Assembly (NCBI RefSeq): GCF_013204845.1 | Contig: NZ_JABMKY010000017.1 | Coordinates: forward strand, 122,597 to 186,596 | Direction of reading: 5' to 3' | Length of the DNA: 64,000 nt | Source of the DNA: Paenibacillus qinlingensis | GTDB taxonomy: Bacteria; Bacillota; Bacilli; Paenibacillales; NBRC-103111 | Shown: one piece after another, positions 43,379-52,398 of the stretch | Layout: every line of letters begins with the position of its first letter | How positions within the stretch are numbered: the first letter of the stretch is position 1 | Translations under genes and position numbers: made by a program | Notes under the pieces: generated by a model | The model's input: the letters and a program-made list of their open reading frames with translations, nothing else | Told to the model about the DNA's origin: nothing | The model's database searches: none

Positions 43379-44593
43379 TTATGAAGTTAGCATAGGCGAT
43401 TTGAACGTTCGAAGCGGCAGAAGTGATAGGGCTAGCATGAGGATGAAGAATGCAATGAAGTACGAGGAAATATGATCTCGAAGCTGACCGGCCATCATCG
43501 GGCCAATAAAGGCACCAACGGAATAAGAAATGGAAAGCAAGGAAAACACGCGACCGTATCTTGAACTGCTAGTAATACTGGCAAGTAAAGCTGCAAGTGC
43601 TGGATAAATGACACCTTTGGCCATTCCGATTAAGAAGAGGGAAACGGTTAATGGAATTGGCCACTGTATAGCTAATCCGAAGAAAACTACGGCAAGCCCG
43701 ATGCTTCCGCCAATGGTCCTCAGAAAAGGTGAAATTTTATTCAAAAACCAGAAAGAAATACTAAGCAGTGCGCCTAAACTCACTAGTGTGAAGAAAACAC
43801 CAGATGTGAGGATGGATTCTCGCGCTGATTTCATCAATGGAAGTTCGAAGAACAGAATACCCTGTGAGCAAGAGAGTGCCATGGGAATGAGGAAGAAAAG
43901 CCAGGGGATAGAGACACCATCTCCATCATCGCCTTCTTTAATATTCTGAGATGCATGGTGACCGTGTGGATCTAAGATGGCCTTAGAGCTCGACTTGTCC
44001 TCATTGTGGGACAGCATTTCCTTCTCTTTTACACCGAAGATGGCGAGAATACCTGTGATAATCAGGATCCAGCCTAACACGGAAAATGCGGTCGTAAAGC
44101 CAATTTTGGCCACTAATACAGCACCTGCCGCAGGTGAGACTACGGATGCTAGTGTGTGAACGAGGCCGTTGCCAGCCATGAGCTTGCTTTGGTGAATGCG
44201 ATCACGCGCTATACGAGCTAGTAAAGTTAAACAAGCAGGGGATAGGAAAGCAAGCACAAATCCACTGATGGACCGAATGTAAAGCAGATGCCACGGATCT
44301 TTCACGTTGGATTGAAATAGTAAGATGATCCCTGCTACAATTAAACTAAAGACAATGAAAAATTTACTGCCGTATTTGTCTACACCATAGCCTGCAATGA
44401 GATTGCCAGGAAGATGGGTGAGTGAATATACGCCCATGATGAGCCCTATAAATGAAGGAGCAGCTCCCAGCGATAAGGCGAAAGGGGATAAAATCGGGTA
44501 TTGCGCGTGTAAATCAAAAAATGCAACAAACATAAATAAATACAACCATATGGCTGTTCGCACGGTTTTACCACCTCGATCCTTTAGTTTCAT
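43379..44593 (-). CDS. MFS transporter
   Basis: 404 aa, twelve predicted helices in two halves with a charged, His-containing central loop (about residues 190-225). MFS loop signature near GYGVDKYGSKFF (about residue 68). Substrate unknown; drug/metabolite efflux is the default guess. The ribosome site (GAAGAG) is weak. Confidence 0.8.
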   Translation of the reverse strand: MKLKDRGGKTVRTAIWLYLFMFVAFFDLHAQYPILSPFALSLGAAPSFIGLIMGVYSLTHLPGNLIAGYGVDKYGSKFFIVFSLIVAGIILLFQSNVKDPWHLLYIRSISGFVLAFLSPACLTLLARIARDRIHQSKLMAGNGLVHTLASVVSPAAGAVLVAKIGFTTAFSVLGWILIITGILAIFGVKEKEMLSHNEDKSSSKAILDPHGHHASQNIKEGDDGDGVSIPWLFFLIPMALSCSQGILFFELPLMKSARESILTSGVFFTLVSLGALLSISFWFLNKISPFLRTIGGSIGLAVVFFGLAIQWPIPLTVSLFLIGMAKGVIYPALAALLASITSSSRYGRVFSLLSISYSVGAFIGPMMAGQLRDHISSYFIAFFILMLALSLLPLRTFKSPMLTS

Positions 44594-44674
44594 CTCTTCT
44601 TAAGTTTTACGCCGCTCGTCCCAAGGATATGACCGTTCGGGACAAATGACACAAATTTGAAACAGGGAGGACAC

Positions 44675-44830
44675 ATGGATCCTATCGTTTTTATACTTTT
44701 GGCTGCAGTCGGAATTTTTCTTGTTTTTCGTTTAAGACAGTCTTATCGTAAGACTGGAAAAAGCATTGATAAGACCAAAGAAATTGAGCAGAAGCTAGCA
44801 CAGTTAAGGAAAAAAAGAGATGAAGATTAA
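44675..44830 (+). CDS. Small membrane protein (51 aa)
   Basis: ATG 44675 right after AGGGAGGACAC. One N-terminal helix (IVFILLAAVGIFLVF) followed by a basic, lysine-rich tail with coiled-coil character (EIEQKLAQLRKK). Stop TAA 44828-44830. Strong ribosome site and typical small-protein layout. It precedes another membrane protein gene by 55 bases. Confidence 0.65.
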   Translation: MDPIVFILLAAVGIFLVFRLRQSYRKTGKSIDKTKEIEQKLAQLRKKRDED

Positions 44831-44885
44831 GGAGTCCATGTAGTATGATAGGAATGGACTTTTGGATTATGAGGAGGGGTTAAAG

Positions 44886-45314
44886 ATGGATCAGTGGATT
44901 TCGTTTGCACAGGATCGTTGGTATTTAATTGTAGGGGCCATTATTGTTTTATTTATTGTGATTGGTATTGTAAAAACCGTGGTGAAATGGGTAGTAGTCC
45001 TTGTCATCGTTGGGGCGCTTATCGTTTATGGAGCGAGTTATAAGGATAAAATAAAAGATATTGGGACAACGGTTATTTCTCAAGTCAGCGATGACATCAA
45101 AGATAAAGCGGTTAGTGCTTTGACTTCCGAAGCCAAAGAGGCGAAATTCAAGGCAAATCCGGATGGTTCCTTTTTAATTACGACGAAAAGTTTGCAAGTA
45201 GAAGGTAAACCAGGATCCGATGAAGTTCAAGTTACTTTTCTAGGGAAATCCTTCAAAATGAATGCCAATGCTGCCGTGAATGCATTCATCGAGCAAGCAA
45301 AGAAAAATGCCTAG
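44886..45314 (+). CDS. Unrecognised membrane protein
   Basis: 142 aa with two closely spaced N-terminal hydrophobic segments (about residues 13-32 and 36-52) and a soluble C-terminal domain of beta strands (GSFLITTKSLQVEG ... VQVTFLGKSFKMN). GAGGAGGGG precedes ATG 44886; the longer frame from 44862 includes that site. Likely in one unit with the transglutaminase gene. Confidence 0.68.
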   Translation: MDQWISFAQDRWYLIVGAIIVLFIVIGIVKTVVKWVVVLVIVGALIVYGASYKDKIKDIGTTVISQVSDDIKDKAVSALTSEAKEAKFKANPDGSFLITTKSLQVEGKPGSDEVQVTFLGKSFKMNANAAVNAFIEQAKKNA

Positions 45315-45354
45315 TCAATATCAAGTCTAGCCTATCAAAGGAAGGTGAGTACAC

Positions 45355-46503
45355 ATGACGGATAACGCGTGGTTTCAAACAACCTCAATCAATTTTATAT
45401 CCATCTTGATCGTTCTCACGATTGCAGCTTCCGTGCTGCAAGGATTTTTCCGTGGTGGCTCTGGCTCAGCCAGGCATTTCGTAGCAATGTTGGTGGAAGC
45501 AGTGCTCGCCATCCTCTCCATGTTTCTGGCTTGGAAGGGTGTGCAACTAGTTTCACCTTGGATTCAATCGTGGTTGAAAGATCAGAATTTGCAGATTCCA
45601 ACGGTTGATATAAGTACGTTAAAACAAGCTTACTATACCGTCATTACTAGTTTGCGTGATTTTCCTTTACTCCGTTTTGGCGTTTTATTTATCCTCGGCT
45701 ATGTGATTATCAAACAACTCTTGAATCATTTAGTTGATTTAGGGTTAGGGCGATGGTTAGCTGAACGGTATGCCATGCCGAAACGGAGCCATTCTATTTG
45801 GAGCTCGGTTTCAGGCGGGGCCATTGGATCCATAGCAGGATTTGCTAGAGCTCTTATGTTGATCGCTATTTTGTTCATTTATGTCTCCATATTCCCTCAC
45901 TCGATGCTAACCCCGTATATTGAGTCCTCCCATATGTATCAAAAAGGAGCTCAAGAAGTGATTTCACCGTTCACAGGTGATTTTATCGCGGAGAAGGCGC
46001 CTGTTTTCACACGTGCCGTAGAGCAAGAATTCACGAATATTTTGCAACGAAAATATGAAGTTCTTGACGCGAAAATCCCTGGTAACATCGCAGATGCGGC
46101 CAAAGAAATTACAGCGAATGCCACGACGGATGAAGAAAAGGCTAAATTGCTGTACAGTTGGATCGGAACTCGGGTTCAGTATGATTGGAATAAAGTGAAG
46201 TTATATGAAGAACAGCGAATTTGGAAGGAGCAAACGCCTGAGGATACGTTCAATACCAAAGAAGGCGTTTGTATTGATTATTCAAGGTTATATGCACAAA
46301 TGGCCAGATCCATTGGACTTGATGTGAAGGTTGTCACAGGTCTAGGGTATGATGGTCAGGGGGGATATGGCCCGCACGCTTGGAATGAAGTGTATCTGAA
46401 GGAAACGAATAAGTGGGTACCATTGGACTCTACTTGGGTGGCAAGCGGAGCGAATTGGTTCAATCCGCCGAATTTCGATCAAACACATGTGAGAGACGTA
46501 TAG
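45355..46503 (+). CDS. Membrane-anchored transglutaminase-like protein
   Basis: 382 aa. Residues 1-190 hold about four membrane helices (CvpA-like in layout). A transglutaminase-core domain follows at about 250-375 with a complete Cys-His-Asp triad: KEGVCIDYSRLYAQMARSIG (Cys about 305), GPHAWNEVYL (His about 341) and PLDSTW (Asp about 360). Such proteins may be amidases or proteases rather than cross-linkers. Its place before a HAD phosphatase and a PBP suggests an envelope role. Confidence 0.8.
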   Translation: MTDNAWFQTTSINFISILIVLTIAASVLQGFFRGGSGSARHFVAMLVEAVLAILSMFLAWKGVQLVSPWIQSWLKDQNLQIPTVDISTLKQAYYTVITSLRDFPLLRFGVLFILGYVIIKQLLNHLVDLGLGRWLAERYAMPKRSHSIWSSVSGGAIGSIAGFARALMLIAILFIYVSIFPHSMLTPYIESSHMYQKGAQEVISPFTGDFIAEKAPVFTRAVEQEFTNILQRKYEVLDAKIPGNIADAAKEITANATTDEEKAKLLYSWIGTRVQYDWNKVKLYEEQRIWKEQTPEDTFNTKEGVCIDYSRLYAQMARSIGLDVKVVTGLGYDGQGGYGPHAWNEVYLKETNKWVPLDSTWVASGANWFNPPNFDQTHVRDV

Positions 46504-46513
46504 AGGAGAGAAT

Positions 46514-47248
46514 ATGCACAGAGAGTTGCATTCTTACAAGATGATTTATCTAGATGCAGGCGATACGTTAGTCACGATTCCTGCCGCACAAACGATATTG
46601 AAGCAATACTTGCAACTGCGCGCAGTTGACCGGGATGAAGATCATATTAATGAACTTTTTACTGAAGCATTTCGTCTATTTTATTATGTTGAGAAAAAAG
46701 ATAACTTCGTGGTGTGCAGTCCAGAGTCAGATCGTGAATTCTGGGTAAACCTATACCACTATGTCCTGCATAAGTTAGGCGTTCATGAGGATTGGACAGA
46801 GGAAGAGATTTTCAACTGCTGTCATGAGTTATATGAAATTTTCACTGCACCGGAATATTATGATTTATTTGATGATGTGAAGCCATTTCTGGAAGAGCTG
46901 AAGAGACAAGGCTTTCGAATTGGTATTATATCTAATTTTGCTCCTACGCTGAAAGCCATTCTGGCTGATAAAGGGGTGTTACATTATTTTGACCCCGTAC
47001 TCGTATCAACCGAAGTTGGTTTGGAGAAGCCCGATCCTGCAATTTTTCAGCTTGCTTTACAGATGGCGGACGTTGAGGCTAGTGATGTCCTGTATGTCGG
47101 AGATCATGAGACGAATGATGTTTGGGCTCCTAATCAAGTTGGAATAGATGCTGTTCGTATTATTCGGTACCCTTATCACACGGGAGATGGAATTCGATCT
47201 CTACTCGAGTTGATTCAGGATCCTGCCGCTGAAGTACGACCTAAGTGA
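46514..47248 (+). CDS. HAD-superfamily hydrolase
   Basis: 244 aa, HAD subfamily IA with helical cap. Motif I LDAGDTLV (nucleophile Asp near 13), motif II ISNF near 140, Lys in GLEKPDPAIF near 172 and motif IV VGDHETNDVWAPNQVG. Substrate unknown; small phosphorylated metabolites are typical. Confidence 0.85.
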   Translation: MHRELHSYKMIYLDAGDTLVTIPAAQTILKQYLQLRAVDRDEDHINELFTEAFRLFYYVEKKDNFVVCSPESDREFWVNLYHYVLHKLGVHEDWTEEEIFNCCHELYEIFTAPEYYDLFDDVKPFLEELKRQGFRIGIISNFAPTLKAILADKGVLHYFDPVLVSTEVGLEKPDPAIFQLALQMADVEASDVLYVGDHETNDVWAPNQVGIDAVRIIRYPYHTGDGIRSLLELIQDPAAEVRPK

Positions 47249-47272
47249 TAGTGAGAAAGGATATGAACCCGC

Positions 47273-49333
47273 ATGAAGTCATCCATTATGGATGATCCGA
47301 AGAAAAAAGAAATCACTAAAAAACGGCACTTTTCGTTTCGGATCAATATATTTTTCTTCATTACTTTTTTACTCTTTTCCGTACTTATTGTGCGGTTAGC
47401 GATTCTTCAATTCGTTCAAGCCAAGGATCTGAAGGCTGCAGAGAATACCAACACGAATCAAACCAACAAGATCGCCCCGATTCGCGGCAATATTTATGAT
47501 TCTACGAAATCCCCGCTGGCGTATACGATTCCCGTACAGTCCTTATTTTTTCGCATTGAACCAGGCCAGGATAAGGATGCTAATATTGATTTAGCCAAAC
47601 GCATTAAGACCTATGTATTTGACCCATTTGCGAAACCGAATACTGTTAGTCCGACAGCTGAGGAGATTGTCCTTGCAATGGACCTTGGTTATGACATTAA
47701 TAAAAAGCCAGTGAAAGAACCGAGCTACTATTCCGTACCACGCCGTATTAAAGCGGATTTATCGAATGCTGAAATTGCGTATTTGCTGGAGCATCGGGAT
47801 GAATTCAAAGGGCTGGAAGTAACGGAAGAAAGCATCCGCACCTATGAGGTGGAAGACGATAAGACGACAATTGCCACGCAATTAGTCGGATATACGAATG
47901 CATTTTCAACCGAAACAGCGAAAAAAATCTATAAGGATAATCCGAATAGTGAAGAATATTTAAGCAACGAAAATGTCGGTTTTGATGGGATCGAGCGGAT
48001 GTATCAGGATGAGCTGCGCGGCAAGAACGGCAGTAAGAAGTATCCGGTGAATGCCGCGATGAAAATCATTGGAAGAGCCGAAGTGACAGCTCCCATTAAG
48101 GGGAATAATCTGTATCTGTCGATCAACAAGGACGTTCAGAAGGCGACGGAGAAAATGCTGCATGATCATATCCAATATCTCCGTTCTCCTTCCAATGCCA
48201 ACGATGCGTATTTGAAATATGGGGTGAAAGCCTCCTCGGGATTCGCAGTAGCGATGGAAGTGGACACTGGACGTATCATCACGATGGCGAACTACCCGGA
48301 TTACGATGCGAATGCCTGGACAGGCGGGATGGCAACGGCTACGTATAAGGAGATCGAGACTTACATACAGAATGGTACGATCACTACAGCCAAAGCCAAA
48401 TATCCAGACGCCAAAGAAAATGCAAAGCATCCTTCTTCCATTGTTTTCATGGGTTCTACGATTAAACCGTTATCCGTATTAATCGGATTGAAAGAAAAGT
48501 TCTTTTCTGCGGGGGTTCAGAATTACAATGATACAGGTACATTTACCTTTGGTAGGGATGGCAATAGCTCCATCTCAAACTCCGACAAACACGCATATGG
48601 CAGCTTAAACGCGTCGTCCGCTATTGAGGTATCCTCGAATACGTATATGTCGGCGATGGTAGGTATTCCTTTCTGGAATAAATACGGGCGAGAAAACGCA
48701 AAAGTGACAGCCAAATGGGCGGAGTATCTAGCTAAGTTCGGGATGGGTGTGCAAACGGGCAGTGGATTGCCTGGTGAGTACGCAGGATCCAATGACTTTA
48801 TTAAAAATGCGGAGAAAGATAGTTATCAATCTGCGATGGTTTACGCATCATGGGGACAGAATGAGAAGACGACTACGCTGCAACTTGCGCAATATACGGC
48901 AACGCTTGCTAGTCGTGGGAAACGGATGAAACCTCAGTTCGTAGAAGAAATACGTGATTATCAAGGCAATCTGGTGAAGACGATTGAGCCTGAGGTCCTG
49001 GATGATTCATCCAAGGAGTTTTCTCAAGCTGACTGGAATACAATTATTCATGGGATGAAAAGCGGCGCTCAAGGCATTGATGAATTACCCTTCAATGTCG
49101 CTCGTAAAACAGGAACATCCACACAGGATGTGGCTGGCGGAAGGGTTGAGAATGCCGTATTAATCGCCTTTGCACCAGTGGAGAATCCTAAACTGGCCGT
49201 AGCGGTCGTAGTACCGGAAGGTGGTTTCGGACGCTACGGGGCCTCCCCGATTGCGGCGAAAATCTTCGAAGCATACGACGCGGCGTACGGTGGCGTTCTG
49301 ACGAAGCTTGGCGGCGGGAAGCGGCCTTGGTAA
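47273..49333 (+). CDS. Class B penicillin-binding protein, PBP2-like transpeptidase
   Basis: Peptidoglycan cross-linking enzyme, 686 aa. One N-terminal membrane helix (about 24-47), dimerisation domain starting at KIAPIRGNIYD, transpeptidase domain with the triad motifs: SxxK as GSTIKPLS (Ser 395), SxN as SSN in EVSSNTYM near 455, and KTG as ARKTGTST near 612. All catalytic residues are intact. It may serve elongation, division or sporulation; the context does not decide. Confidence 0.92.
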   Translation: MKSSIMDDPKKKEITKKRHFSFRINIFFFITFLLFSVLIVRLAILQFVQAKDLKAAENTNTNQTNKIAPIRGNIYDSTKSPLAYTIPVQSLFFRIEPGQDKDANIDLAKRIKTYVFDPFAKPNTVSPTAEEIVLAMDLGYDINKKPVKEPSYYSVPRRIKADLSNAEIAYLLEHRDEFKGLEVTEESIRTYEVEDDKTTIATQLVGYTNAFSTETAKKIYKDNPNSEEYLSNENVGFDGIERMYQDELRGKNGSKKYPVNAAMKIIGRAEVTAPIKGNNLYLSINKDVQKATEKMLHDHIQYLRSPSNANDAYLKYGVKASSGFAVAMEVDTGRIITMANYPDYDANAWTGGMATATYKEIETYIQNGTITTAKAKYPDAKENAKHPSSIVFMGSTIKPLSVLIGLKEKFFSAGVQNYNDTGTFTFGRDGNSSISNSDKHAYGSLNASSAIEVSSNTYMSAMVGIPFWNKYGRENAKVTAKWAEYLAKFGMGVQTGSGLPGEYAGSNDFIKNAEKDSYQSAMVYASWGQNEKTTTLQLAQYTATLASRGKRMKPQFVEEIRDYQGNLVKTIEPEVLDDSSKEFSQADWNTIIHGMKSGAQGIDELPFNVARKTGTSTQDVAGGRVENAVLIAFAPVENPKLAVAVVVPEGGFGRYGASPIAAKIFEAYDAAYGGVLTKLGGGKRPW

Positions 49334-49370
49334 AGAAGCGGAAGAAAGATAGTAAAGAGATATGAATGGG

Positions 49371-49400
49371 AAAGAGCTTGCTGCGGCAGGCTCTTTTTTT
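49371..49400 (+). terminator. Terminator of the PBP gene
   Basis: AAAGAGC...GGCTCT stem followed by T7. Confidence 0.8.
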
Positions 49401-49497
49401 GTGATTAAAGCTATTGTAGCGTGCAAGGGTCTTTGGCGTTGGTTATTTTGCCGCAGTAAGTCGACTACGGTTGTCGAGTGCCGAGTGCCACATGCAC

Positions 49498-49803
49498 AAA
49501 GTACAACCCGCAACCCGCAAATCACAAATCACGTACCACAAACCCACATACACATACCGCAATCCGCAAACCACAAACCACAAACCACAAACCACAAACC
49601 ACAAACCACAAACCACAAACCACAACCACATACCGTAAACCGCAAACCGCATACCGTAAACCGTAAACCACAAACCACATACCGTAAACCGCAAACCGCA
49701 TACCGTAAACCGTAAACCGTAAACCGTAAACCGTAAACCGTAAACTATAAACCCAAACCCAAACCCAAACCCAAACCCAAACCCAAACCACAAACCGTAA
49801 AAC
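49498..49803. repeat. A/C-rich heptamer-hexamer tandem array
   Basis: Three sub-blocks: AAACCAC heptamers (about 49567-49626), AAACCGT/AAACCGC/ATACCGT heptamers (about 49630-49746), and AAACCC hexamers (49749-49788). The plus strand has almost no G outside CG pairs. The minus strand thus reads (GGGTTT) six times in a row plus GT-rich heptamers. Confidence 0.95.
49749..49788 (-). repeat. (GGGTTT)6 block, possible G-quadruplex
   Basis: CCC triplets at 49752, 49758, 49764, 49770, 49776 and 49782 separated by AAA. On the minus strand this gives six GGG runs with three-base loops, the standard intramolecular quadruplex pattern. Confidence 0.85.
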
Positions 49804-49891
49804 CACTGACTACATAGTAACTGCAACTGGCCGCTGCCGCTGCGACTCCCACTCCCCCGCCCATTGAACGTCGTTTGCCTCATTTTTGCGA

Positions 49892-50084
49892 ATAGATGGA
49901 TTTCCTGTAGTTATTTCTTCTTGAAATCGATATAAATCGAGAATAGCTGGATTTTCTACAGTTAATTTCAGGGATTTACGCCAATATGTGCTGATGGGGG
50001 AGAATTAGCTACATGTTTTCCATCTAAATCGATTTATCCGATGGATTTCTCCTAAATAGCTGTACTTTTTCCAGTTAAGTTGAG
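49892..50084. repeat. Three degenerate direct repeats
   Basis: ATAGATGGATTTCCTGTAG (49892), ATAGCTGGATTTTCTACAG (49943) and ATAGCTGTACTTTTTCCAG (50056), each followed by TTA. They look like copies of a dispersed intergenic repeat. Confidence 0.65.
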
Positions 50085-50114
50085 TAGAGAAAAATGAAGT
50101 CAGGTCGAGTTACG

Positions 50115-50132
50115 TTTAAGTTTAAGTTTAAG
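50115..50132. repeat. TTTAAG x3
   Basis: Three exact TTTAAG units in the gap before asnB. Confidence 0.8.
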
Positions 50133-50476
50133 TTGATCTACTGAGGTACGTAATCGAGTAACGAGACTCTCCCTTTTTAGCAGCATGCACCAGTTACTCC
50201 CCAACGGCATATCCTATTTCAAGGGGAGAAACTTACTTCACCCTAAATGTTGCCCGAGGTCAACTTTTGTGCACAGAGGAAAGGTGGTCGAATCTCATGA
50301 AAAAAAGCCGGTTATCTGCTTCTTTAAAACGACTTCTCATTTCCATCATTTTTCTATAGGATACAGCCATTCTCGTACGCTCACGGTATTTCCTGAATGG
50401 CGGGCTGATATGGTATACTAATATATCGGTTGTCCAAGAGAAAGAATGATGAGAGTACGGAGGAGTGAGTCTCACC

Positions 50477-52351
50477 ATGTGTGGTATTACGGGTGTTATG
50501 TATTTTGAAGATAGAGAACCAACTGAGGCTATGCTTCAGCAAATGACAGATGTGATTGTACATCGAGGGCCTAATGATGTCGGCTTCTGGACTGAGAACC
50601 GCATTGGCTTAGGATTTAGACGATTATCCGTTATTGATATTAAAGAAGGCCATCAGCCATTAGCGAATGAAGATGAAACCGTGTGGATTATTTTCAACGG
50701 TGAAATTTATAATTACAAAGAGCTGCGCACGATGTTGAAGGAGCGCGGTCATATTTTCCGCACGCAGAGTGACACAGAAGTCATCGTCCATCTTTATGAA
50801 GAATTCGGCGAGGATTGCGTGAAGCACATGCGCGGTATGTTCGGTTTTGTAATCTGGGACCGCAAGAAGAAGCAGCTGTTCGGTGCGAGAGACCACTTCG
50901 GCATTAAGCCGTTTTATTATCATGTGAGTGACCGTCAATTTCTGTTCGGCTCAGAAATCAAGAGCTTGCTAGCGGCGGAAGGCATGAATCGGTTGATCCA
51001 CACGGACAGCTTGCTGAATTATTTGACGTTTCAGTATGTACCAGAGCCGCATACCATGTTCGAAGGTATCTATAAGTTGCCGCCTGCGCATTCGGTTACA
51101 ATCACATTTGACGGCAAAATGACCCTACATAAATATTGGGACCCCATGTTTGAGCCGGAAGAGAAGCCATTTGACTATTATGTGGAACAAATTCGTGAAG
51201 GTTTGAAGGAATCCGTCAAGCTGCACATGGTCAGCGACGTGGAACGTGGATGCTTCCTGTCGAGTGGGATTGACTCGACAGCCATTGCTACACATATGCG
51301 GAACATCGAACCGATCCGCACGTTCTCCGTTGGCTTCGATGGCGCTAACAACGAGACGCCGATCGCTGCTCAGACCGCAGCAACGATCGGGACCGAGCAT
51401 TACGACAAAATCATCACGCAGGAAGATTTCTTCGCGACCATGCCGAAGGCGATCTGGCATCAGGACGAGCCTGTCGCCGATCCATCGGCCATTGCCCTCT
51501 ACCACGTGGCGCAGCTTGCGCGCGAGCACGTAACGGTTGTATTGTCCGGCGAAGGCGCGGACGAGCTGTTCGGCGGCTATCGCATTTATCGCGAACCGCA
51601 GTCGCTCAAGCCGTTGGATCAGCTGCCGCCATCGGTGAAGCGCATGCTGAACCGCTTCGCACGCATGCTGCCGAGCGGAGTGAAAGGCCGCAACTATGTG
51701 TTGCGGGGGACAACTCCGCTAGAGGAACGCTTCCTCGGGAATGCCAAAATTTTCTCCGAGGATATGAAAGCTGAAGTGCTTCGTCTGGATAGTGAGATGC
51801 TGCGCGCCTACAAAAATCCCGTGCAAATTGCCGGTGATTATTATAATAAAACGAAGCATTTGGATCCAGTAAGCCGAATGCAGTACATCGACATGAATTT
51901 GTGGATGCCTGGCGATATTCTCATGAAAGCCGACAAAATGACGATGGCGCATTCCTTGGAATTGCGCGTTCCTTTTCTGGACAAGGAGCTGTTCGAAGTA
52001 GCTCGCCGCATTCCAGCGAAGTATCGCATAGCGAACGGGACAACGAAGTACATTTTCCGAAAAGCGATGGAAGGGATCATCCCGGATCCGATTTTGAATC
52101 GTCCGAAGTTAGGCTTCCCAGTACCCCTGCGGGATTGGATGAAAGGCGCTATGGGCGATATGGTCATGGATCAAATTAAAACCAGCGGTATCGAGGATTA
52201 TATTGATATTCAGGCAGTTGAGAAAATGCTGCATAAGCATCGCATCGGTCAAGGAGACTACGCACGACGCTTGTGGACTCTCTATATTTTTGCACTCTGG
52301 CACAAAACGTTCATGGAAGAGCTGCCTAAGAGAGTGCTCACTGCTTACTAG
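50477..52351 (+). CDS. asnB: Asparagine synthetase, glutamine-hydrolysing
   Basis: Makes asparagine from aspartate, ATP and glutamine. 624 aa. Class II amidotransferase N-terminus MCGITGVMYF with nucleophile Cys2, HRGPND near 31 and FNGEIYNYKEL near 75; synthetase domain with SSGIDST PP-loop near 260. ATG 50477 has AGGAGT upstream and alone places Cys at position 2. Similar to Bacillus AsnO/AsnB; which paralogue is not decided. A GC-rich patch occupies about 51240-51700. Confidence 0.93.
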   Translation: MCGITGVMYFEDREPTEAMLQQMTDVIVHRGPNDVGFWTENRIGLGFRRLSVIDIKEGHQPLANEDETVWIIFNGEIYNYKELRTMLKERGHIFRTQSDTEVIVHLYEEFGEDCVKHMRGMFGFVIWDRKKKQLFGARDHFGIKPFYYHVSDRQFLFGSEIKSLLAAEGMNRLIHTDSLLNYLTFQYVPEPHTMFEGIYKLPPAHSVTITFDGKMTLHKYWDPMFEPEEKPFDYYVEQIREGLKESVKLHMVSDVERGCFLSSGIDSTAIATHMRNIEPIRTFSVGFDGANNETPIAAQTAATIGTEHYDKIITQEDFFATMPKAIWHQDEPVADPSAIALYHVAQLAREHVTVVLSGEGADELFGGYRIYREPQSLKPLDQLPPSVKRMLNRFARMLPSGVKGRNYVLRGTTPLEERFLGNAKIFSEDMKAEVLRLDSEMLRAYKNPVQIAGDYYNKTKHLDPVSRMQYIDMNLWMPGDILMKADKMTMAHSLELRVPFLDKELFEVARRIPAKYRIANGTTKYIFRKAMEGIIPDPILNRPKLGFPVPLRDWMKGAMGDMVMDQIKTSGIEDYIDIQAVEKMLHKHRIGQGDYARRLWTLYIFALWHKTFMEELPKRVLTAY

Positions 52352-52398
52352 ATCCACGATGACAAATTTAAGGCAGCATGAAACAGGAGTTGGCGGGA

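Larger units (their letters stand above)
49401..50476. other. Large gene-free interval
   Basis: About 1.1 kb with no credible gene. Contents in order: an A/C-rich short tandem array (49498-49803), three degenerate copies of an ATAGCTGGATTTTCT-type repeat (49892, 49943, 50056), a TTTAAG triplet (50115-50132) and the asnB leader. Frames on the minus strand across the array are open only because the repeat lacks stops. Confidence 0.7.

Noticed and set aside
49498..49803. CRISPR array
   Set aside because: Repeat units are 6-7 bases with no unique spacers and no cas genes nearby.
49443..49883. 146-aa minus-strand frame rich in repeated Gly-Leu-Trp/Arg-Phe-Thr-Val units
   Set aside because: It is open only because the heptamer/hexamer array lacks stop triplets in that frame. 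There is no ribosome site, neighbouring frames are open for the same reason, and the peptide is pure low complexity.
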